This document shows, piece by piece, positions 1 to 8,466 of a stretch of 64,000 bases of DNA. Position 1 is the stretch's first letter. Each line of letters begins with the position of its first letter. This DNA comes from Nocardiopsis sp. N85 (GTDB taxonomy: Bacteria; Actinomycetota; Actinomycetes; Streptosporangiales; Streptosporangiaceae), in contig NZ_JARBUT010000007.1 of assembly GCF_028882275.1 (NCBI RefSeq), forward strand, positions 186,001-250,000, given 5' to 3'. Under the pieces are notes generated by a model. The model was given only the letters and a program-made list of their open reading frames with translations, searched no databases and was not told the origin of the DNA. The translations under genes were made by a program, and so were the position numbers.

Positions 1-413
1 GCGTTGCTCTCCTCGTCGGTGGAACGCGACCCCACCAGGATCACGGCCTTGGCCCGATGGGAGCGCAACGCCGCCAGCACCCGCCCCTCCTTCTGCGCCG
101 ACCGGTTGGTGCTGCCCAGCACCAACACCAGCCCCCGCTCCTCGGCGCACCGGGTCACCCCGGCCGCGATCGAGGAGAAATAGGGGTCGGAGATGTCGTG
201 GACCAACAGGCCCACCAGCGAACTGCTGTTGCGCGCCAACGTCTGCGCGGAGGCGTTGGCCAGATAGCCCAACTCCTCCGCGCTGGCGTTGACCTTGTCC
301 CGCAGCCGTTGACTGACCTGCCGGGTACTGCCGTTGATGACCCTCGAAGCGGTCGCCAGGGAGACGCCCGCGTGCTCGGCCACCTGTTCCAGCGTTACGT
401 AACCGGAGTCCAC
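1..413 (-). CDS. LacI-family transcriptional regulator (3' end outside window)
   Basis: Reading the minus strand from a GTG at 413 gives an N-terminal LacI helix-turn-helix with the motif VAEHAGVSLATASRVING, then the hinge (LANASAQTLA) and the start of the periplasmic-binding-like effector domain (SLVGLLVHDISDPYFS). A GAGAAGG ribosome site precedes the GTG. The C-terminal part is cut by the window edge. It lies downstream of and in line with the epimerase gene (82 nt gap), so it may end the sugar operon. Two LacI-type palindromes at 4751 and 4980 are likely targets. The family identity is clear; the effector (a sugar or sugar acid) is inferred from the neighbours. Confidence 0.85.
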   Translation of the reverse strand, partial: MDSGYVTLEQVAEHAGVSLATASRVINGSTRQVSQRLRDKVNASAEELGYLANASAQTLARNSSSLVGLLVHDISDPYFSSIAAGVTRCAEERGLVLVLGSTNRSAQKEGRVLAALRSHRAKAVILVGSRSTDEESN

Positions 414-495
414 GCCCCTGGCCCTTCTCGTCCCACGTCCTGGAAAACTCTTTCCCAGAGTAGCCGAGCGCCCGGGGCTCCGAGGCTTCGCCAAT

Positions 496-1389
496 TCAGC
501 GCACCCGATCGGACCGCAACCGGTCACGCCAGGTCGCGGTCGGCGCCCACCCCAGATCACGCCGCGCCTTGGCCGAGGAGAACACCGCCCGCCCGTCCGC
601 CAACGCCCCCGCCACCGGCGCCGAACCCGGATGCGACCGCGCCATCAACCCGTCCACCGGCCCCACCGCCAACGGATCGGCGGCCACCGCGTTGTAGACA
701 CCGCCGTGCTCCACCCGCTCCGGGTGCTCCACGATGCGCGCGAACAGGTCCGCGACGTCACCGGCGTCCACGTAATTGAACAACGACACCGCCGCCAACT
801 CCGGATCGGCCACCCGATCGGCCATGGTGTGCCCCTGCTGGGTGGGCGCGCCCGCCCACTCCTCGGGGGCGACCACGTACCCGGGACGCACCGCGCACAA
901 CGTGCACGCCGAGGAGGTGCGGGCCAGCGCCCGCACGGTCTGCTCCACGATCGCCTTGCTCAACCCGTAGGCGTGCCAGGGCTCGACCGGGTGCTCCTCG
1001 TCCAACGGCAGGTACCGCGGCCGCCACGACGGCGTGTTGTAGCCGTACACGGTGGGACTGGAGGCGGCCACCGCGCACCGGGCCCCGCGCTCCACCGCCT
1101 CGCCCAGCACCGCCCAGGCCAGACCGGTGTTGACCTGAAGGGTCTCCACGTCCGGTCGGGCGAACGGCACGGCGATCCCCGCCAGGTGCACCACCGCCTC
1201 CGGACGCGCCCGCTCGAAGGCGGCCGCCCGCGCGGCGGGATCGAGCAGATCGGCCCGCACCCCCACCGCCCCCGACGCATGGGTGTGTTCGGCGATGTCC
1301 ACCGAGGTCACATCGTGTCCTCGGTCGACCAGCCCGGAGACGACACTGCGCCCCAACCGACCGGCGCCCCCGGTGACGAGCACGCGCAT
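496..1389 (-). CDS. NAD-dependent epimerase/dehydratase (extended SDR)
   Basis: A 297-residue extended short-chain dehydrogenase. The N-terminal Rossmann motif GGAGRLG (residues 7-13) binds NAD, and the catalytic YGLSK motif is near residue 145, with VYGYNT upstream of it. The start is the ATG at 1389, because the family begins MRVLVTGG; the open frame continues upstream only as non-homologous sequence. It follows the DUF6807 gene by 46 nt in the same operon. It probably oxidises or epimerises a sugar or sugar acid in the cytoplasm; the exact substrate cannot be read from the sequence. Confidence 0.85.
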   Translation of the reverse strand: MRVLVTGGAGRLGRSVVSGLVDRGHDVTSVDIAEHTHASGAVGVRADLLDPAARAAAFERARPEAVVHLAGIAVPFARPDVETLQVNTGLAWAVLGEAVERGARCAVAASSPTVYGYNTPSWRPRYLPLDEEHPVEPWHAYGLSKAIVEQTVRALARTSSACTLCAVRPGYVVAPEEWAGAPTQQGHTMADRVADPELAAVSLFNYVDAGDVADLFARIVEHPERVEHGGVYNAVAADPLAVGPVDGLMARSHPGSAPVAGALADGRAVFSSAKARRDLGWAPTATWRDRLRSDRVR

Positions 1390-1435
1390 GGATCGTTCCA
1401 CCTTTCCGGAACTTGGGAAATCGGAGAAAAAGGGT

Positions 1436-2269
1436 TCAGGGCAGGGCGACGACGGCCGCGGCCAGACCGGCGAGATCACCGACGTGCCCGTCGCACACCG
1501 CGACGCGCAGCCGCCGACGCAGGACCGCGCCCCCCGGCACCGGCAGGCGGACGTCCCAGGCCAGGGCCGGGCCCACCCCCGGGTACTCCCCCGCCCGCAG
1601 GAACCACGGGTCCGTGTGCCCCCCGGGCTGGTGGAACAGCAGGGTCCAGGGCCCGCCCGCGTCCCCGACCAGCGCCAACCAGGCGGCGCGCGAACCGTGC
1701 AAAGCCGCCTCACCCTCCAGACCATCGGGGCCGTGGACGCGCGGCGCCGCCGGACCGATGGGCGCCCGCCAGAACAGCCCCCCGTAACCGGCGCCGGGCC
1801 GACCGTTGGTGGCCGGGCTGCCGATGTCCAGGTCCCGGCCCGAGGTGTTGCGCAGGGTCGTGTCCAGGTCCAGGACCCACGCGGAGCCGTCCAGGGGGCG
1901 GGCGCGCAGGCGACGTTCCTCGCGCACCAGCTCCCCACCGTCGGGACCGGTCCAGGACACCTCCTCCACACCCCCGCCATCGCCATCGCCACGCCACGCC
2001 AGACGCCGCTGCCGACCGTGGTTGTCGAGCAGCACCGACCCCCGGTCGGGGGTGAACGTGCGCCCGCCCCAGAAACTGACACCGGAGACGTCGGGCACCG
2101 CCACCCCCACCCCCAGATGGTGCGGGTGATCGGCGGGCAGCACCTCGGTCACCGTCGTCCCGGCCGGCGTGCGCACCGGGTGCAGGTACGGGCGGGGCGA
2201 CAGCCGGGGCTCGATGTCGGCGCCGTCGACGCCGACGGCCACCACGGTGCCGTCGATCACGAGGTTCAT
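1436..2269 (-). CDS. PmoA-like DUF6807 family protein
   Basis: A 277-residue protein with the DUF6807 (PmoA-like) signature: a His-rich motif DHPHHLGV at residues 47-54, a GGRTF segment and a C-terminal LLFHQPGG stretch. Family members sit in carbohydrate operons beside Gfo/Idh/MocA enzymes, as here, and have a galactose-mutarotase-like beta-sandwich feel, but their reaction is not firmly known. The ATG at 2269 overlaps the stop of the upstream dehydrogenase by 4 nt (ATGA), which supports both the start and translational coupling. No signal peptide or membrane segment. Confidence 0.8.
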   Translation of the reverse strand: MNLVIDGTVVAVGVDGADIEPRLSPRPYLHPVRTPAGTTVTEVLPADHPHHLGVGVAVPDVSGVSFWGGRTFTPDRGSVLLDNHGRQRRLAWRGDGDGGGVEEVSWTGPDGGELVREERRLRARPLDGSAWVLDLDTTLRNTSGRDLDIGSPATNGRPGAGYGGLFWRAPIGPAAPRVHGPDGLEGEAALHGSRAAWLALVGDAGGPWTLLFHQPGGHTDPWFLRAGEYPGVGPALAWDVRLPVPGGAVLRRRLRVAVCDGHVGDLAGLAAAVVALP

Positions 2270-3432
2270 CGGTGGACCTCCACGTTCGGGCGCGCCCAGG
2301 GCGCGCCCAGCTCGGAGAACAGGGACAGGGACTCGGCGCTGCGGGCCACCAGGTCGGCGATGCCGTGCACGGAGCGGTGGACCACCCCGTCCTCCTCCCG
2401 CACCTCCTGGTGCTCGGGCCCGATGGACAGCGGATCGGGCGCGGTGCGCACCGCCTCCAGGACGTGCATGAAACCGCGCGTGGCCGCGGGCGGGACCGAC
2501 AGCGGCGCGCCGTGGCGCACGTGGTCGACCAGATCGGCCACCAGATTGCGACGCAGATGGGTGGTGACGTGCGGAGCCCGTCCCGGACGGTGCAGGGTCA
2601 CCCGGTCCAGGGTGTACTCCAGCTCGATCCGTCCGCGCTCGCCGTGCACCACCAGCATCGGCGGGACGCTCTCGGGCGCGCACAGGGTCACCGCGAGGGT
2701 GACGACGGTCCCGTCGGCGGTGCGCAACCGCAACGCCGAGGTGTCGTCGCTCTCGATGGGGTGGGCCCGGTGCAGCTCCACCTCGATCTCCAAGGGCGGC
2801 CGATCGCCGCCTCCGGCCACGGCCAGGGCCGTGGCGGTGGCGTGCGCGAAGGGGTTGGTGAGCGCGCCGTCCACGACGTCACGCCCGTCCAGGCGACGCC
2901 GCCCGGCCCAGGGCGCGCGGGCGTAGTACGCCGAGGTGCGCTTCCACGCCCCCCACCCGCCGATGCCGCGCACCCGCCCCACCGCCCCCTCCGCGACGAG
3001 GGAGCGGACCGCGTCCACGGCCGCCGACCCCAGACTCTGGAACCCGACCTGACAGGCGAGGTCGGAGGCCTCGACCGCGTCGACCAACCGGTCGAACTCG
3101 GCCAGGGTCGCGGTGGTGGGCTTCTCCAACAGCAGGTGGGAACCGTGCTCCAGGGCGAGAAGGGCCAACGGCAGGTGGGTGTGGATGGGGGTCACCAGGA
3201 CGGTGATCCGCGCCCGCGTGCGCTCCAGCGCCGTGGACAGGTCCTCGAAGAACGGGACGGGCCCGTGCCCCTCCAGGTCGTCGTCGGGGGCGGGCGGCAC
3301 CCGGTCGCACACCCCCACCAGCCGCACCAGGCCCGAGGCGGCCAGGGGGAGCAGGGAGCGCAGATGGGAACGGCCGTGGCCGTGCAGGCCGACCAGCAGC
3401 AACGGGACGGGGTCGGCGACGGGCACGCTCAT
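2266..3432 (-). CDS. Gfo/Idh/MocA family oxidoreductase
   Basis: A 388-residue NAD(P)-dependent dehydrogenase. The N-terminal Rossmann segment LLVGLHGHGRSHL is followed near residue 100 by the family's EKP motif (LLLEKPTT), whose Lys contacts cofactor and substrate. The C-terminal half is the usual alpha/beta domain. The start overlaps the upstream paralogue's stop by 4 nt. The nucleotide-binding glycine pattern GLHGHG is looser than the common GxGxxG. Together with the next gene it makes a tandem pair of diverged paralogues, which suggests two successive oxidations of one sugar or a heteromeric partner; this is inference. Confidence 0.85.
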   Translation of the reverse strand: MSVPVADPVPLLLVGLHGHGRSHLRSLLPLAASGLVRLVGVCDRVPPAPDDDLEGHGPVPFFEDLSTALERTRARITVLVTPIHTHLPLALLALEHGSHLLLEKPTTATLAEFDRLVDAVEASDLACQVGFQSLGSAAVDAVRSLVAEGAVGRVRGIGGWGAWKRTSAYYARAPWAGRRRLDGRDVVDGALTNPFAHATATALAVAGGGDRPPLEIEVELHRAHPIESDDTSALRLRTADGTVVTLAVTLCAPESVPPMLVVHGERGRIELEYTLDRVTLHRPGRAPHVTTHLRRNLVADLVDHVRHGAPLSVPPAATRGFMHVLEAVRTAPDPLSIGPEHQEVREEDGVVHRSVHGIADLVARSAESLSLFSELGAPWARPNVEVHR

Positions 3433-4742
3433 CCGGTCTTCCCCGCGCGCAGGTCGGCCACGCGCACCGGAGCCCCCGAGGCCATGGAGGCGTTGGCGGC
3501 CAGCCCGGTGAGCAGGGCGTTGCCGCCGTCGGCGTGGTCGGGGCGGATACCGTCGTCCACACGCCCCAGGAGGGCGTCGAGCATGGCGGTGTCACCGCCG
3601 CCGTGACCGCCCTCGCCCACCTCCACGGAGATCTCCTGCGGGGCCTGCCAGTGGCGGCGCAGCAGCAGCCGGGAGACGGTGTCCTCCTTGGGCGCGGGCA
3701 TACCGCGCACCGGGTTGGTCTCGTCGCGACCGGGCGTGGTGCGGTCGAACTCCACCATGTCGAGTTCGAGGCGGCCGCGACTGCCCGTGATCGTCAACCG
3801 GTAGCCCTCCCAGGGTGCGTAGGCGGTGAGGTGGTAGGTGAGCCGGGCCCCGGTGTCGTAGCGCACCAGGACCGACATGTCGTCCTCGATGGTGATGCCG
3901 GGACCGAACACGTTGAGGTCGCGGCGGTAGCCGTCCTCGTGCTCGGCGTCCAGGTACAGGGCGGTCAGGTCGGGGCTGTCGGCCAGGTGCAGGGCGAAGG
4001 GGTCGTCCTGGGCGGTGTCGGCGCCGTGGCCGCGCTCGTAGTCGGCGGCCACGCCGTGCCGGCGGCCGTTCTCCTCACCGTAGAAGAACAGCCTCCCCGA
4101 GGCGAAGACCTCTTCGGGACGGGCGCCGATCCACCAGTTGACCAGGTCGAAGTGGTGGCTCGCCTTGTGGACGAGCAGACCCCCCGAGCGGGTCTTGTCG
4201 CGGTGCCAGCGGCGGAAGTAGTCGGCGCCGTGGCGCAGGTCCAGCAGCCATTCGAAGTGGACGGATCCGACCTCGCCGACGGCGCCCTCGGCGATGAGCT
4301 CGCGGACCTTGCGGTGGACGGGGTTGTAGCGGTAGTTGAAGCCGACGGTGACGCGCCCGCCGGTGCGCTCCCGGGCCTCCTCGATGCGGCGCAGCCCCTC
4401 CAGATCGGTCGTCATGGGCTTCTCGGTGATGACGTCGGCGCCGTGCTCCAGGGCGGTGACGATGTAGTCGGCGTGGGTGTGGTCGACGGTGCACACGATG
4501 ACCTCGTCCACGGCCCGTTCCCCGAGCATGCGGGCGAAGTCGTCCGCGTGGTGGGTGGGCACGGGGTCCAGGCCGGCCTCGGTGACGATCCGGTTGTGCA
4601 CGGCCATCCGGGTGGCGTTGGTGTCGCACAGGGCGACCAGGGCGCCGTGCCGACGGTGGCCGCCGGTGAGCGCACGGGTGTACATCCGGGCCCGGGAACC
4701 GGTGCCGACGATCGCGTACCTGCGTTGCGTGGTGTGGTTCAC
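3429..4742 (-). CDS. Gfo/Idh/MocA family oxidoreductase
   Basis: A 437-residue dehydrogenase with Rossmann motif AIVGTGSRARMY (about residues 10-21) and EKP motif (VITEKPMTTD, near residue 100), followed by the YRYNP substrate-domain motif typical of this family. A GTG at 4742 is chosen because homology begins there (VNHTTQRRYAIVG); upstream in-frame sequence is not protein-like and overlaps the operator. First gene of the minus-strand operon. The promoter region carries a LacI-type palindrome (4751-4764) directly upstream of the start, so repression by the LacI protein is likely. Confidence 0.85.
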   Translation of the reverse strand: MNHTTQRRYAIVGTGSRARMYTRALTGGHRRHGALVALCDTNATRMAVHNRIVTEAGLDPVPTHHADDFARMLGERAVDEVIVCTVDHTHADYIVTALEHGADVITEKPMTTDLEGLRRIEEARERTGGRVTVGFNYRYNPVHRKVRELIAEGAVGEVGSVHFEWLLDLRHGADYFRRWHRDKTRSGGLLVHKASHHFDLVNWWIGARPEEVFASGRLFFYGEENGRRHGVAADYERGHGADTAQDDPFALHLADSPDLTALYLDAEHEDGYRRDLNVFGPGITIEDDMSVLVRYDTGARLTYHLTAYAPWEGYRLTITGSRGRLELDMVEFDRTTPGRDETNPVRGMPAPKEDTVSRLLLRRHWQAPQEISVEVGEGGHGGGDTAMLDALLGRVDDGIRPDHADGGNALLTGLAANASMASGAPVRVADLRAGKTG

Positions 4743-4750
4743 ACCGAGAT

Positions 4751-4764
4751 GGTAAACGCTTTCC
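4751..4764. promoter_or_regulatory. LacI-type operator 1
   Basis: GGTAAACGCTTTCC is an imperfect palindrome with the central CG of LacI/GalR-family operators. It sits 9 nt upstream of the GTG of the minus-strand oxidoreductase operon. Together with the similar site at 4980 it fits the consensus GGWWAGCGCTWWCC. Confidence 0.65.
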
Positions 4765-4932
4765 GAACAAGACCACAATGGCCCCGCGAAGATCATCGGG
4801 GTGGAATCCCGGGCTCCGGGGGCCGCCGGGGAGGTTCGGCGGGGCCCGAAAAGCCCTCCGGGGGACGCCCTCCGGGCCGATCGGGAAGGTAACGATCCGG
4901 CCTGCGGTTGTCGCGGGAGGGGAAACCGGGCG

Positions 4933-4961
4933 TTGACACCCATGTAACCCGGTGCTAGAAA
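4933..4961 (+). promoter_or_regulatory. Sigma70-type promoter of the ABC importer operon
   Basis: TTGACA at 4933-4938 and TAGAAA at 4956-4961 are separated by exactly 17 nt, an optimal spacer. Transcription would start near 4968, about 12 nt before operator 2, which would therefore block initiation or clearance. Confidence 0.6.
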
Positions 4962-4979
4962 CTGAACATCTTAGTAGCT

Positions 4980-4993
4980 GGATAGCGCTTACC
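4980..4993. promoter_or_regulatory. LacI-type operator 2
   Basis: GGATAGCGCTTACC is a palindrome with the AGCGCT core of LacI-family sites. It lies just downstream of the predicted transcription start of the importer operon, a classical repressing position. Confidence 0.65.
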
Positions 4994-5155
4994 AACTCAT
5001 CACCTGCGAATTCCCGCAGTGTTCTCGGACACAGGGCCCATGGGACCCCGTGTCCCGCGCCCTCCCCGACCAGATTGGTGGTCTCTGAGCATGAATCCCG
5101 GTACGCGCGTCCCCACCTCGCAGTGGGAGACGGCCCCGAGAGGAGGCGGGTCCCC

Positions 5156-6127
5156 GTGAGCGCACTCCTCCAACGGAGGCCCGGGGCGGCCCCGGTGTCC
5201 GAGTCCTCGGCACGCCCCCGCCGCGCCAAGGCGGGCCGGGGCGGCACCGGTCGCCACAAGCGGGAGAACCTCGCCGCCTACGCCTTCCTGGCGCCCTGGT
5301 TCGTCGGCCTGGCCCTCATCACCGCCGGCCCCCTCCTGGCCTCCCTGTACTTCTCCTTCACCGACTACAACCTCATCGGCGACCACGAGTTCGTCGGGTG
5401 GGCCAACTACGAGCGCATGCTCGACGACGCCCGCCTGCACAGCTCCCTGAGGGTCACCTTCGTCTACGTGTTCGTGTCGGTGCCGCTCCAGCTCGCCATG
5501 GCCCTGGCCCTGGCGATGGTCCTGGACCGGGGTGTGCGCGGCCTACCCCTGTACCGGTCGGTGTACTACCTGCCGTCCCTGCTCGGCGGCAGCGTCGCCA
5601 TCGCCATCCTGTGGCGCCAGGTGTTCGGCGCCCAAGGCCTGGTCAACCAGGTCCTGGCGGTGTTCGGGATCCAGGGCGAGGGCTGGGTGTCCCACCCCGA
5701 CCACGCCCTGAGCACCCTCATCGTGCTCAACGTGTGGACCTTCGGCGCACCCATGGTCATCTTCCTGGCCGGGCTGCGCCAGATCCCCGCCATGTACCAC
5801 GAGGCCGCCGCGGTCGACGGTGCGGGACCGGTGCGCCGTTTCTGGCACATCACCGTCCCCATGCTCACACCCATCATCTTCTTCAACCTCGTGCTGCAGA
5901 TCATCAACGCCTTCCAGACCTTCACCCAGGCGTTCATCGTCAGCGGCGGCACCGGCGGCCCCTCCGACTCGACCCTCTTCTACACGCTCTACCTCTACCA
6001 ACGGGGTTTCGGGGCGTTCGACATGGGCTACGCCTCGGCGATGGCCTGGCTCCTGCTGATGATCATCGGAGGGTTCACCGCCGTGAACTTCCTCGCCTCC
6101 AAGTTCTGGGTCTTCTATGGCGACTGA
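5156..6127 (+). CDS. Carbohydrate ABC transporter permease, MalF type
   Basis: A 323-residue inner-membrane permease with six predicted transmembrane helices (first: AAYAFLAPWFVGLALI) and the EAA loop EAAAVDGAGPVRRFWHITVP that contacts the ATPase. The start is the GTG at 5156, because GAGAGGAGG lies 9 nt upstream; the longer open frame back to 4952 would span the operator. The 3' end overlaps the next permease gene by 11 nt. No ATPase gene is present here, as is common in actinomycetes that use a shared MsiK-type ATPase. It is half of the translocation channel of a sugar or sugar-acid importer. Confidence 0.9.
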   Translation: MSALLQRRPGAAPVSESSARPRRAKAGRGGTGRHKRENLAAYAFLAPWFVGLALITAGPLLASLYFSFTDYNLIGDHEFVGWANYERMLDDARLHSSLRVTFVYVFVSVPLQLAMALALAMVLDRGVRGLPLYRSVYYLPSLLGGSVAIAILWRQVFGAQGLVNQVLAVFGIQGEGWVSHPDHALSTLIVLNVWTFGAPMVIFLAGLRQIPAMYHEAAAVDGAGPVRRFWHITVPMLTPIIFFNLVLQIINAFQTFTQAFIVSGGTGGPSDSTLFYTLYLYQRGFGAFDMGYASAMAWLLLMIIGGFTAVNFLASKFWVFYGD

Positions 6128-6995
6128 GACGAGGTCCCTCGCGCGTTCCAACGACGCCGGCAAGCGGACCGCACACATCCGACGGCTCCTCGTCCACATC
6201 GGACTCATCGGCTTCGGCCTGGTGATGCTCTACCCGCTGCTGTGGATGCTGTCGAGCTCCTTCAAACCCACCGCGGAGATCTTCCGGGAACCGGGGCTGA
6301 TCCCCTGGAACTTCACCCCGGAGAACTACAGCGAGGGCTGGACCGCCCTCCAGTACCCCTTCCACCACTACCTGCTCAACTCCGCGATCGTGGTGGGCGG
6401 ATCCATCGTCGGCAACCTCATCGGCTGCTCCATGGCCGCCTACGCCTTCGCCCGCCTGGAATTCCGCGGCAAGCGGCTCTTCTTCGCGATCATGCTGGCC
6501 ACGATCATGCTGCCGATCCACGTCGTGATCGTGCCCCAGTACATCCTGTTCGCGCAGCTGGACTGGATCAACACCTTCTACCCGGTCATCGTCCCCAAGC
6601 TCCTGGCCACGGACGGCTTCTTCATCTTCCTGATGGTGCAGTTCATCCGCGGCCTGCCCCGGGACCTGGACGAGGCGGCGCGCATCGACGGCTGCGGACA
6701 CGTGCGCATCTTCCTGCGCATCATCCTGCCGCTGTCGATGCCGGCACTGGCCACGACCGCGATCTTCACCTTCATCTGGACCTGGAACGACTTCTTCAGC
6801 CAGCTCATCTTCCTCACCCGGCCCGACATGTACACGGTCCCGGTGGCGCTGCGCACCTTCGTCGACTCCAGTTCCCAGACCTCCTGGGGTCCCCTGTTCG
6901 CCATGTCGGTCGTGGCACTGGGACCCGTGTTCGGATTCTTCCTGGCCGGTCAGCGCTACCTCGTCAAGGGCATCGCGACCACAGGCATCAAATGA
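6117..6995 (+). CDS. Carbohydrate ABC transporter permease, MalG type
   Basis: A 292-residue permease with six transmembrane helices and the EAA motif DEAARIDGCGHVRIFLRIIL. The C-terminal end GQRYLVKGIATTGIK is typical of the MalG/LacG class. It starts inside the 3' end of the MalF-type gene (11-nt overlap), so the two are translationally coupled and form the membrane heterodimer of the importer. Confidence 0.92.
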   Translation: MATETRSLARSNDAGKRTAHIRRLLVHIGLIGFGLVMLYPLLWMLSSSFKPTAEIFREPGLIPWNFTPENYSEGWTALQYPFHHYLLNSAIVVGGSIVGNLIGCSMAAYAFARLEFRGKRLFFAIMLATIMLPIHVVIVPQYILFAQLDWINTFYPVIVPKLLATDGFFIFLMVQFIRGLPRDLDEAARIDGCGHVRIFLRIILPLSMPALATTAIFTFIWTWNDFFSQLIFLTRPDMYTVPVALRTFVDSSSQTSWGPLFAMSVVALGPVFGFFLAGQRYLVKGIATTGIK

Positions 6996-7015
6996 CGGAA
7001 AGGACCCATCCCCCC

Positions 7016-8332
7016 ATGAACATCCTCCCCGAAGGCCGACGCCCGCGTCGCCTCCTCACCCTCACCGCGGTGGCCGCGTCACTGGCCCTGATGACCTCCG
7101 CCTGCGGCGGAGGCGGCTCCGAGAGCGACGACGGCGTCGTCGAACTGCGCTACTCCTGGTGGGGCTCCGACGACCGCCACTCCACCCTCCAGCAGGTCAT
7201 CGACGTCTTCGAGGCGCAGAACTCCGACATCCGCATCGTCGCGGACTACACCGACTGGGGTTCGTACTGGGACAAGCTGGCCACCTCCACCGCCGCCGGC
7301 GACGCACCGGACATCATGATGCAGGAGGAGCGCTACCTGCGCGAATACGGCGACCGGGGCGCCCTGGCCGACCTGTCGGAGTTCGGTGACCACTTGGACC
7401 TGTCCAAGGTCGACCCGCTGGTCGCCGAGAGCGGGAACCTGGACGACAAGACCTACGGCATCGCCAGCGGCGTGAACGCCTACGCGGTCATGGCCGACCC
7501 CAAGGCGTTCGAGGCCGCCGGTGTGGAACTGCCTGACGACTCCACCTGGAGCTGGGAGGACTACGTCGCGCTTTCGGCCGAGATCACCGAGGCCTCCGGC
7601 GGCGACATCGTCGGCACCCAGAGCATGTCCTACAACGAGTCCGGGTTCCAGATCTTCGCCCGCCAGCACGGGGAGAACCTCTACAACGAGGACGGCACCC
7701 TGGGCTTCTCCGAGGACACCCTCGCCGCCTGGTTCGAGATCACCAAGGAACTGCTGGACGAGGGCGGCCAGCCCTCCGCGTCCGAGAGCGTGGAGATCGA
7801 GGCGGGCGGCCCGGACCAGTCGGTGCTGTCCACCAACGCCGGCGCCATGGCCCACTTCTGGACCAACCAGCTCGGCGGCATCACCGAGGCCTCCGGCAGC
7901 GACATCGAGCTCCTGCGCTACCCCGGTGAGACCACCGGCGAGCGCACCGGCATGTACTTCAAGCCCGCCATGTTCTACTCCGTCTCGGCCGGCAGCGAGC
8001 ACCCCGAGGAGGCCGCCCGGTTCGTCGACTTCATGCTCAACAGCAACGAGGCCGCCGAGCTGATCCTGTCCGACCTGGGCCTGCCCGCCAACGTCGACGT
8101 GCGCGCCCAGATCCTCAGCTCCCTGCCGCCCGCCGACGAGCGCAGCGCCGTGTTCCTGTCCGAGGTCGAGGGCACCATCGTCGACGGCAACCCGCCGCCG
8201 CCCATCGGCGCCGGCCAGGTCGTGGAGATCACCAAGCGCGTGACCGACTCGATGGCCTTCGGCGACCTCACCCCCCAGGAGGCCGCCGAGCAGTGGATGT
8301 CGGAGGTGGAGACCGCCACCGGCTCCCAGTGA
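7016..8332 (+). CDS. Extracellular sugar-binding lipoprotein of ABC importer
   Basis: A 438-residue solute-binding protein, family 1 (MalE-like). A signal peptide with lipobox LMTSAC places the lipidated cysteine at residue 30, followed by a Gly/Ser/Glu-rich tether. The mature part starts with VELRYSWWGSDDRHSTLQQV, the usual first strand of sugar-binding lobe I. The ATG is preceded by GGAAAGGA and lies 20 nt after the MalG stop. It delivers the substrate to the two permeases; a strong terminator (8347-8376) follows. Confidence 0.92.
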   Translation: MNILPEGRRPRRLLTLTAVAASLALMTSACGGGGSESDDGVVELRYSWWGSDDRHSTLQQVIDVFEAQNSDIRIVADYTDWGSYWDKLATSTAAGDAPDIMMQEERYLREYGDRGALADLSEFGDHLDLSKVDPLVAESGNLDDKTYGIASGVNAYAVMADPKAFEAAGVELPDDSTWSWEDYVALSAEITEASGGDIVGTQSMSYNESGFQIFARQHGENLYNEDGTLGFSEDTLAAWFEITKELLDEGGQPSASESVEIEAGGPDQSVLSTNAGAMAHFWTNQLGGITEASGSDIELLRYPGETTGERTGMYFKPAMFYSVSAGSEHPEEAARFVDFMLNSNEAAELILSDLGLPANVDVRAQILSSLPPADERSAVFLSEVEGTIVDGNPPPPIGAGQVVEITKRVTDSMAFGDLTPQEAAEQWMSEVETATGSQ

Positions 8333-8346
8333 CCCGTTCCCGTGAC

Positions 8347-8376
8347 GCGGGGCCGACCACTCCCGGTCGGCCCCGC
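8347..8376. terminator. Intrinsic terminator after the ABC importer
   Basis: Perfect 12-bp stem GCGGGGCCGACC / GGTCGGCCCCGC with a 6-nt loop, 14 nt after the stop at 8332. There is no U-tract, as usual in high-GC actinomycetes. Confidence 0.8.
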
Positions 8377-8466
8377 GCCCGTGTCCGGGCGGGACCGTTG
8401 CGCCCCCCGCACCCACCTGTGAGAATGGCCCGGTTCACAGGTCCGGCGATCCGGGAGCGGGCGGAC

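Larger units (their letters stand above)
4743..5155. other. Divergent control region of the sugar operon and ABC importer
   Basis: A 413-nt non-coding stretch between the GTG at 4742 (minus) and the GTG at 5156 (plus). It holds two LacI-type palindromes and one good promoter. No convincing small gene was seen in it; the long leader (about 190 nt) before 5156 has no obvious function. Confidence 0.7.

Noticed and set aside
4952-5155. A longer N-terminus for the MalF-type permease from a GTG at 4952
   Set aside because: It would translate through the promoter/operator region, and the ideal GAGAGGAGG site supports the GTG at 5156.
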